The notes beneath the pieces are model-generated. The model searched no databases. It was not told where the DNA came from and saw only the letters and a program-made list of their open reading frames with translations. A program made the translations under genes and the position numbers. Source: Planctomyces sp. SH-PL14 (lineage in GTDB: Bacteria > Planctomycetota > Planctomycetia > Planctomycetales > Planctomycetaceae). Taken from it: 64,000 nt of DNA. Below, piece by piece: positions 62,213 to 64,000 of this stretch (position 1 is the stretch's first letter; each line of letters begins with the position of its first letter). The stretch lies in NCBI RefSeq assembly GCF_001610835.1, contig NZ_CP011270.1, positions 3,118,001 to 3,182,000 of the forward strand, written 5' to 3'.

Positions 62213-63043
62213 TCAGTCGCCAGACCGTTGCCGCCACCCGGCGGCGTCCTCGCCGTCGAGGCGCAGCGTGAGACACTTGGCACTCCCGCCTGCTTTCAGG
62301 AACTCGTCCAGCTCCGTCGCGACCGGCTCGAAGCCTTCCCGCTTCAGGGCCGCGTGCAGCATCGGACAGCCGGTGTTGGTCACGACCGTGGAGCCGATGA
62401 CCACGGCGTTACAGGCGAAGCGGGCCGCTTCGGCGGCGTTGACCTCGATCAGGTTCGGGATCTGCGCCCGGAGCGCGCGGAGGGCGTAGTCGTCGAAGGC
62501 GGCCGGATAGTAGATCGCGCTTCCCGGCCGGAGGGGACAGAAGCAGGTATCGAGGTGATAGAACTGCGGGTTGACGAGTTCGACCGGCAGGACCGGAATC
62601 CCCAGGCGGCCGGCAATCCACTGGTGACCGCGGGCGTCGCTCCGGATCCGGTAGCCTGCCACGAGGGTCTCGCCGCAGAAGAGCGCGTCCCCGGCCCCTT
62701 CGAAGGCGAACTCCTCCGGGACTTCCTCGAGGTGGAATCCATGGGCCGTGAGCCAGCGGGCGACGTGCGGCGTCTCGCCCCGCCGCTGCTCCGGGCGGAA
62801 CCGGGCGAGAATGGCCCGGTTTCGATAGATGAGGGCCGCATTCGCCGTGAAGACGAGGTCCGGGAGTCCTTCGACCGGCGGAAGGAGCTCGATCGTCGCT
62901 CCGGCCCCTTCCAGGGCTCCCCGCAGGTCCTCCCATTGCTGGACGGCGAGGGCCCGGTCGCTCTGGCGGGAGCGGCTCATCCAGGGATTGATTTCGTATT
63001 CAATCCCGTAGTAGTCCGGCGGACACATCAGGATGGTGGGCAT
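62213..63043 (-). CDS. Arginine dihydrolase/dimethylargininase-type amidinotransferase-fold enzyme (ArgZ N-domain-like)
   Basis: 276 residues of the pentein fold. Motifs: ILMCPPDYYGIEYEINPWMS (start typical of the ArgZ/AgrE N-domain), GLPDLVFTANAALIYRNRAI, FEGAGDALFCGETLVAGYRI (substrate-carboxylate region), FYHLDTCFCPL (catalytic His), VVIGSTVVTN and the nucleophile Cys in LKAGGSAKCLTLRL. The Asn in FTANA is the residue I recall as separating arginine dihydrolase from deiminase in ArgZ. The adjacent upstream gene (63455) encodes what is the C-terminal half of ArgZ/AgrE, supporting conversion of arginine to ornithine and on to proline. The alternative is dimethylargininase. Confidence 0.8.
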   Translation of the reverse strand: MPTILMCPPDYYGIEYEINPWMSRSRQSDRALAVQQWEDLRGALEGAGATIELLPPVEGLPDLVFTANAALIYRNRAILARFRPEQRRGETPHVARWLTAHGFHLEEVPEEFAFEGAGDALFCGETLVAGYRIRSDARGHQWIAGRLGIPVLPVELVNPQFYHLDTCFCPLRPGSAIYYPAAFDDYALRALRAQIPNLIEVNAAEAARFACNAVVIGSTVVTNTGCPMLHAALKREGFEPVATELDEFLKAGGSAKCLTLRLDGEDAAGWRQRSGD

Positions 63044-63061
63044 GGGAACGTGGGGGGAGAA

Positions 63062-63089
63062 GTATCAGGTATCAGGTGCCAAGTATCAG
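63062..63089 (-). repeat. Single heptamer array upstream of the arginine-dihydrolase-like gene
   Basis: GTATCAG, GTATCAG, GTGCCAA, GTATCAG in direct tandem (7-nt period), 19 nt before the ATG at 63043 and directly beside repeat copy J. Unlike the two other heptamer sites, no inverted partner was seen nearby. Confidence 0.6.
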
Positions 63090-63109
63090 GGTGCATTCGC
63101 TGGAATTGC

Positions 63110-63421
63110 GTTCTTGCCGGAACGACTCCCATAGCTCAAACCCAACGTGCGACGGCAGCCTGGGGTCAAGGGGGCCACGCCCCCTTGCCGCCGGAGGCAC
63201 TTCGATGAGGAACCGTGGGACACAACGGGCGCCCCTTTTGTGGAACCGGCGTTGAGGACTCACCGCTCGCTTTGCAGTTCCCGCGGGTTGGTGAGGGGCA
63301 TACGGTACGTGTCCGCGTTTGGACACGCTCTCCTTCAGCCATCTCTCGACGGCCAAGCCTCCGGCGGGCAAGGGGCATTCTGCCCCCTGCACCCCCTGAC
63401 CAGGGTGCCCCTGGACCCGGT
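63110..63421 (-). repeat. Structured intergenic repeat, copy J (full length, reverse)
   Basis: On the minus strand it starts CCGGGTCCAGGGGCACCCTGG 34 nt after the stop of the 63455 gene and ends TTCCGGCAAGAACGC. The second left hairpin is degraded (GGGGGCAGAATGCCCC), as in copy C; the right arm is intact. It separates the two halves of the ArgZ-like gene pair. Confidence 0.87.
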
Positions 63422-63454
63422 ATCTGGCGACAGTCGTTGGACGGTTCGTTTCCT

Positions 63455-64000
63455 TTATCCACTCTCATGAGCGTAGTCCGCTTCCAGGGCATCCACTTCA
63501 CTCACCAGGACGCGGAGGAAAGGCTCGACATCCGTCACCAGACCCACCGTCTGGAACGAGCCCCGGTCGTTGAGCTTGATCACCGTCGACGGATTGATGT
63601 CGACACAGACCACCTTGACCCACGCCGGCAACAGATTGCCGACCGCGATCGAATGGAGCGTCGTGGCAATCATCAGGCAGAAATCGACTCCGCCCTGCCC
63701 GTTCCGGCCGCCGCGGATTTCATCCCGCATACGCTCCTGGGACGCGAGAGCGTCCGTGACGACATCCGGAAGCGGGCCATCGTCCCGAATGCTCCCGCAC
63801 AGCACGTAGCGGACGCCGTGCTGAACACACTCATACATGATCCCGGAGCGGATGATCCCCAGATCGACCGCGCGGGCGATGCTCCCGGCACGGCGGACCG
63901 TGTTGATCGCCCGCAGGTGATGCTCGTGCCCCGCCTCGACCGAAGTCCCCCGGCCGAGATGGACACCAAGGCTCGTCCCGTAGATCGACTGCTCGATGTC
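63455..64000 (-). CDS. TIGR00300-type ornithine cyclodeaminase-like protein, C-terminal part (cut by window edge)
   Basis: 181 residues are visible; the frame is open to the right edge, so the N-terminus is missing. Conserved blocks: HLGRGTSVEAGHEHHLRAIN, RYVLCGSIRDDGPLPDVVTD, DFCLMIATTLHSIAVGNLLP, AWVKVVCVDINPSTVIKL, NDRGSFQTVGLVTDVEPFL. This is the TIGR00300 (LOR/SDH-region, AgrE/ArgZ C-terminal) family, which makes proline from ornithine; some members bind a nickel-pincer nucleotide. It lies upstream of, and on the same strand as, the arginine-dihydrolase-like gene, with repeat copy J in the gap. Confidence 0.8.
   Translation of the reverse strand, partial: DIEQSIYGTSLGVHLGRGTSVEAGHEHHLRAINTVRRAGSIARAVDLGIIRSGIMYECVQHGVRYVLCGSIRDDGPLPDVVTDALASQERMRDEIRGGRNGQGGVDFCLMIATTLHSIAVGNLLPAWVKVVCVDINPSTVIKLNDRGSFQTVGLVTDVEPFLRVLVSEVDALEADYAHESG

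Overview
The window comes from a GC-rich chromosome of a Planctomycetota bacterium (class Planctomycetia is most likely). This rests on families that are almost diagnostic of that phylum: DUF1501 Tat-exported proteins (four, one cut by the left edge), a DUF1549/DUF1553 cytochrome c protein, a DUF1559 type-IV-pilin-like protein, a giant PA14/multi-heme/beta-propeller protein, and alternative complex III with a fused ActDE subunit. No rRNA, tRNA, CRISPR array, phage gene or transposase was seen. It reads as ordinary chromosome rather than a genomic island, but it is loaded with a repeated non-coding element.

Layout. 1-4640: a DUF1501 start, an intradiol dioxygenase, an endonuclease/exonuclease/phosphatase protein and a SulP transporter with a PII-like tail. 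5046-8472: a compact envelope-stress cluster of very small membrane proteins (CsbD/DUF883, several tail-anchored proteins, a YqjE/holin-X protein). It has two sigma-54-like promoters and ends at a strong terminator. 8574-16278: YihY, a CopZ-like zinc/Fe-S protein, gamma-glutamylcyclotransferase, a GH32 fructanase, a DUF1559/lipoprotein pair and a TPR protein. 16770-31927: secreted multi-heme and DUF1501 proteins, Hsp20, a PP2C phosphatase and an enolase-superfamily enzyme. 32329-38012: a SpoIIE-type phosphatase, a divergent SDR/TetR pair with a visible promoter and operator, and a two-subunit bd-like oxidase whose large subunit carries heme c.

38521-55076 is the respiratory core. It is one long minus-strand run, actA-B-C-DE-F, a small membrane protein, sco, then coxB-A-C-D: alternative complex III feeding a caa3-type (A2 subtype) oxygen reductase. 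Just upstream lie regA and regB homologues, a redox two-component system. A 15-bp sequence matching the RegR/RegA box as I remember it lies between regA and actA. 55164-64000: a single-span membrane protein, a DUF1501 protein, a HAD hydrolase, a Gfo/Idh/MocA oxidoreductase, a large secreted unknown, and a probable arginine-catabolism operon. That operon is an ArgZ/AgrE-like enzyme split into two genes, followed by an EamA permease.

The most striking unexplained feature is a ~310-bp structured intergenic repeat, present in about 13 full, partial or decayed copies. It carries subterminal inverted arms and strong hairpins. In nine copies its fixed left end starts 1 to about 80 nt after the stop codon of a same-strand gene. 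A second, unrelated small-repeat class, heptamer arrays arranged as inverted pairs, occurs at three places.
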